A program made the translations under genes and the position numbers. 64,000 nt of DNA, from contig QVOM02000001.1 of NCBI GenBank assembly GCA_003586115.2, forward strand, positions 13,653,291 to 13,717,290, read 5' to 3'. Each line of letters opens with the position of its first letter. Positions within the stretch are counted from its first letter, which is position 1. Below the pieces are notes generated by a model that did no database searches, was not told where the DNA came from, and saw only the letters and a list, made by a program, of their open reading frames with translations. This document shows positions 45,301-51,300 of the stretch, piece after piece. This DNA comes from Salvator merianae (taxonomy: Eukaryota; Chordata; Lepidosauria; Squamata; Teiidae).

Positions 45301-48300
45301 CATGTGCCACAATGAATTCAATGGGACTTACTTCTGATTATAGGAATGTAAAGTGCTTGTGCTATAGATTTCTGAGATTAGCAAGGATCTGAACTAGAGA
45401 AAGGAAAATCCATCATTTTAAAATTACATAAGGTTCTTTTATTAATTACTGGAAAAGATATCTGAAGTTACAACAGAGTATCCCTCAAGGCCTTAGAGAT
45501 ATTTGTTGGAAGCATTATACTGTAGTATTATGTATGCCTTAGCACAGATGCCTTAAAAAGGGAAAAGAGCATGTCTTAGTGTTAGCACAATGTCTTAAAA
45601 AGGGAAAAGCTCATGTCTCGGTGGTACTTCATTTGTGAAGTAGGACTGTGCAAAATACCATTACAAATGTTTCATAATGCATTTGAAATGGCATTTTGCA
45701 CACCCCTAGTGTAAAGTGTACCCTTCCTCAGGGGGAGGCTATTCACTCCTTTTATCTACCTCCCTCTCTGCTTCTCAGTGCTTTGAGATCCCAGGTGTGA
45801 AGATTTTAAGTTACCAGGCTCCAATCTATTACGGGAACCGCAGTTTCTTCCGTGATGCTTTGAGCCAACTCGTGGGACTGGCTCAGGACCAGGATCTACA
45901 TGAAGAGCAGGATCCAGGCAATGGGATCAAAATGGACATCAAAGCTGTGGTAATTCTTGGGTTGGGAGCAAAAGTGGGGATCTGGCAAGGAAGGGACATT
46001 TGATGCGGAACTCAAACCAGCTCAGGGGCCACGGGCAGTGACAGTAGTAGCGGAAGAACAAAATGGCTCACCTATTGCTCAAAGCATGAAAAAAGTATGT
46101 ACTGTTTTGTGGAGAAGTTTAAATCAAATTCACTTCTCACTCTGAGGTTATGGGTACAGTAATTCACTTGCATTATTATTTTAATTCCTTACATCCTTCC
46201 CTTCTTTCCTAGTGCAAAGGGATGCTGACTTATCCAAACTGAGTTGTTGACTACTGTTTATTCATCGCCATTTTAATGAAGGCCACTGCTGATGTTTCAT
46301 GCAATGACAATGCCAAGCTGCCTCTCCGCTTTAAAGTAGAGGCAGCTGCTTACTGGCACATGAAGAGAGGCAATGCCATCACTGCTCGAAAGGATACCTC
46401 CTCATTTCCACTTTCAGGCAAAGAGGCGTTCTTTGAAGCAATGCCTCAGGGCATCTCCGCTGAGGATGGTAGAATCATGCCCTCACAAAATGGCGCCATG
46501 GATTGTGTCCATTCATGAGGCAGTGCAATTCTCCCAAGGCAGTTTCTGCCACCACAAGTGGAAACATGATGGCAGAAGATGCTTTATTGGGTGCCTCACC
46601 TAGTAAGTGGAGGCACAGCATCATTCTGAATGTCCTGCCCATAGGGAATGGCAAGGGGCCTGGTCCAACTCCCCCATTCCTAGCGGGGATCCTAAAGACC
46701 CCTAAAAGGGTTGGGTAGTAGGACAGGATGGGTGCTGCCTGCCACCCAGCCAATGGCATAATTTGGTGATTTTAAATGCTTCTTTTTTTAAAAAAAAAAT
46801 CTGTCCACAATTGCCCCCTCTCAAGCCTTAGCCACTGGTGACAGCAACGATAGTAAAAGAGAAGGCTGTTGCACTCCTCCCAAAAACAGAAATAGCCAAA
46901 AGAGAGCTGAAAACTGTGAGCTCAACAGGTGTCTAAACTGTTTGCCATCTTGAATCTACCTCCGAGCTGAAAAACATAGGAGGGATGATATAGCAGTGCC
47001 TAGAAGACTTTTTAAAAAATTAATGGAAAATGGCTGGAAAAAAGAAGGAAAGGGAAGATTTCACAAAATTGCGACCAAAAAGTGGCACCTGGAACAAAAA
47101 TGGCACCTGGAACTCAAACCATCCTGATGGAACAGGGCCTGTTTTTGTCCCAGAGAACAACCCTCTTGAAAGGGCATTTTGCTCCATGTTGGGTTCCTCA
47201 GAACATCTTCTTCTGACTTCGAACAGCTTAGATGCCAACTGTTTTGCAACCGTTATTTTTTACTTGAATAGACAGGTGATTTCGCTACTCTCATCCAGTT
47301 TAGTTCTGTGCGTGTCCCCTTGGAAACTACTATTTTGGTTATTTATAGAACACACTTAGTAACTATTGTTTATCCTAGTTACAAACTGAGTTTCAAATAT
47401 AATTTGGAATTGTGTTTCTTTGTTTAAAACTCTTATATACATCCCATCAGTTCCAGGATGATTTATAATAGTGAAAATCAAATCATTTTTTTAAAAGCTC
47501 CAACAGTAACCAGCAAATGCTTGGCTAAAGAAATATATTGTATAGAGGTACCAACAGCTCAACAGATTTGATGCCTGAGATTCTACAAAGTAGATGCTAG
47601 AACAGAAATTGTTCTCTACTAGCTGATGTGAATTGGCTTCCTGCAAGTGGTGATCCAACCAAGCAAGCTCATGCACAGATCTCAAAGACTGATCAGATCT
47701 GAATATAAGAACATAAGAGAAGCCTTGCTGGATCAGGCCACAGCCCATCTAGTCCAACATTCTGCTTCACACAGTGGCCCACCAATTGCTTCTGGGCATT
47801 CTCAGGCAGAATAAAAGGCAAAACCTTCACCTGCTCTCGACTCTCCACAAATGGTTTTACAGGCATCCTTCCTGTCTTTTCAACCTGGAGGCAGTACCTA
47901 GGCATCCGTTTTAGTAGCCATTGATACACCAGACCTCTGTGAATCTGTCCAATCATAAATCCATGAATCTGGATGGGCAGTAACAGCCAGCTGCTGGTGG
48001 GTACATCTGGAAACACAGAACATGCATTCGATGTGCTTCTTTGAAGTCCAAAATGCACCTGTTTAATCTGACACACTTGTGAATTGGCTCAGAGGCTGCA
48101 TCCATACAGACTAAATAAGATAGCTCAAAAGTGCCTTAAAAGCGGCAGTATCTACATGCTAATGTTCCCATCCCATTTTTAATTTGCAAGCCAAAGTCAT
48201 TTCCTGGCCTTTAATGTGGATTAGAGATGGAATGGAAACTTTAATGTGGATTAGAGATGGCTACCACCTCTAAGCCACTTTTGAGCTTTTTTTTACTGTG

Positions 48301-51300
48301 TGTGGATGCAGCCTATGAGAGATTTGCAGGAATGTTTTGGGCTTTAAAGAAGCCTGACAAACTTCCCAGAATCTCCCAATAGTTAGCCTGACAAATCTAT
48401 ATGCCACTCTTCTAGGTGTGTTCCTGGATAATGGATACCGCTATGCATAGGAGAGGATTCTATACCATCAGATAACCTTGTCCCCCAAGTTATTCGGGCT
48501 GCATGTGTCAACCACAATTCAATTGATGGTAGGCCCATGTAAACTAAGAAGATGAGAGATGGCCCACCGGATCAGACTCTTGGCCCATTTAGTCCAGCAG
48601 TCTGTTCTCACAGTGGCCAACCAGCTACACAAGCCCATCAGAAGGACACAAGGACACAACTTGCTCTACTAGCACTCTCCCAGCAGAAAGCCTTTGGAAG
48701 CAGACCACTTTCTGCTGCAGTCGATAGTCCTGTCTCCCATGAATTGGTCCAACCTCTTTTTGAAACCATCCAAGCTGGTAGCCAGCACCACATCTCACAA
48801 TAGTGAATGCTATATTTTATGTTTAAAAAAAAATCCTTTTGTCTGTCCTAATTCATCCAGAATTCAGTTTCAGTGGGTGACATTTAGGAAAGGGGGGGAA
48901 ACTTCTCCCTAGGCACTTTGTTCACACTATGCATAATTTTATAAACTCTATAATGCCTCCTGTCATTTGTCTCCTTTCTAGACTAAAAAGCCCCAAACGT
49001 TCCCTCATAGGGAAAATTCTTCAATCCTTGGATTGTATGTGCAGTTTTGCGATAAAAACTGCCCAGACATTGAGGGTGGTTCCCCAAGTATCTGTGGGAT
49101 CTGGTGCTCACTGTGTTACGTGCAGTTTGTGGAGACATACAGAGAGTTTATTCAGTGTTGGCAGAAACCAGGGAGCATCATGCAAAATGAAAATCACCTG
49201 ATTGTTCCTTTACTTAATACTCCAGCAAAACTGTGAACAGGCTGCATGTTTCACCCTCTGATTGCCTATTAGATGTCAATATTCACTAATAATTTGCCAT
49301 TCGTGCTACTTTCTGAAAATCCTTTGTGCTGGACTAGAAATCTATTAAACAAATACTATTCAACAAAAGTTTAGTTTGGAGTTGAAAATGGAAATTCTTC
49401 CCTACACTGTAACTTTGGAGATATTAATTATTTGTTTCTCTCATAGGAAAGCAGTATCTCAGTTGTGGACAAGAAGACTGGCTCAGGTAATCAAATGTAA
49501 ATACCCTCCTGTATCTAGGAGAATATTGCTTGGCCAGCATTTTACATACAGCACGTAAAAAAATGCTACCCAGGTTTTCTTCTGTTGCTGCTGAAACATC
49601 TGTACAATTTGCTAAGGTGTCTTTCTGTTCTGTGTTTAGCAGTAGGGGCCTGCAAATTTCGATTCATATTCAAAAATTTGTACGAAATTTCATTTGTATG
49701 AAAATGCATTTTGTACAATTTACGGTTGCATTTACAGTTTTCAATCAAAAACGAAAAAGCCTATTCTCCTGTGAAAATGAAATTTGTCAAATTTTTGCAT
49801 TTTTCACAATTTTCACTATGTTTAAACAATGAAAATGGCATTTTCAATGGGAAAACATTGTGAAAAATGCAAAAACGAATATGAAAAATGCATTTTTCGA
49901 CAATAAAATTCGCTGATGAAGTGAAAATGCAAATTTTCATTTTGAAAACTAATTGAAAACTTTTTGTGTGTGTGCACATCCCTATTTAGCAGTGCAAGAC
50001 TTGTAGCATTCCTGTGTCTAGAACACAGCTTTGCATATGAAAAGAACTTTGCATCAGCTTTGGGAAAAACTAGCAGGAGGTGGCAAATGCTTTTTGAACA
50101 GGGGCAGAGTGGCAAATGGCAATTGGAGCTGCTAGACTTCTTGTCCCTTGTGGATTCATTCTGAATTATGCCTGTCTTATCTGCTCCTCCAGGCATAGCA
50201 ATACAGGCTGTGATTCTCGATTGCAGTGGAGTGTCCTTCATTGATTCAGCTGGAGCCCGTCTCCTCATTCAGGTACCAAAACTCAAATGTACATGTGTCC
50301 GAGGTGGTGATGGTGGTGGAGAGCTTATGATCAAAAAGAGTTAATGCAAGGTCTATCTGAAAGTGAGATCAGTCACAGCATATACAGGTTAGGTATGATG
50401 TCCCTCTGGAGAAGGGTATTTCTCAGTATTTAGGCCATGACATTCAGCCAGACTTCCAAATGTGCCTGCAACCTCTCCAAAGATTAGCATTGTCAGCCTC
50501 TTCCACAGAAGTATCTTGTCTTTCTCTAGGCCAAACTAGGCTTGGCAGTATATCTGTTTTAACATTTGACATGCACAGGCAGGCTCACAGGCCCCAAAAT
50601 CTGTCATCCTTTTCTGCAGAAGTTCAGAAGTGCTGTGCTCTCTAACTGCTATAGAGACAAATAGGCACAGGACAGTCCAATTTCCAAGCCAGATTGTCAA
50701 CAGGAAAAGTGTAGCCCACCTTTCCTTTAAGTAGTTCAGACCTAATTAGACTTGACAGTAAATCTGTTTTTCCAGCTGACATGCACAAGGGTTTAAATTG
50801 TGCAACTAGTATATACTGGAGCAGATGACTCATGTGATTAGAGAAGGCATGCAGTTAGAGTCTAATTCTTCTTCCTCTGAATCCGAGACAATGCCTCTTC
50901 TGATTTTCATTTCACCTCTGCCTGGTACTCAGTTTAGTTTGGCCCTTAGGATACTTCTATATTAGAGATTGTCCTTCAGGGGTTCCTGGAGCACTCATCA
51001 GCCAAGGCCCATGAATGCTGGAGACTGGCAACTTCCAGAGGAGCTCTTGTTTTTCTGAGGTTGCCATTTAGGCAACTAAAAGGGAAATCCAGACTTAGCT
51101 TCAGCAGAACTGTTACATTTTAATCTACTTAGATGTTATATCACCATCTGATAGTAAAAGTGCAGGAAGAATGTTTCATTGTGGGAAATGTGTAGACTGC
51201 CTTTAGGCTATTAATTCTTACACAGCTTTCTTTCTTTACTCATTTCCCTCCTATATGCCATGGGTGTGTTTAAGAACTGAAGAAAAAAAGGAGAAAATGT

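Larger units (their letters stand above)
44379..45778 (+). other. Intron 12 of SLC26A10
   Basis: 1400 bp, with an L2-like LINE end (44545-44980), a tandem duplication (45541-45625) and an hAT MITE (45649-45717). Confidence 0.55.
45950..49446 (+). other. Intron 13 of SLC26A10
   Basis: 3497 bp, with CR1-like fragments (47704-47950, 48550-48915) and a MITE (48094-48313). No coding exon. Confidence 0.55.
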
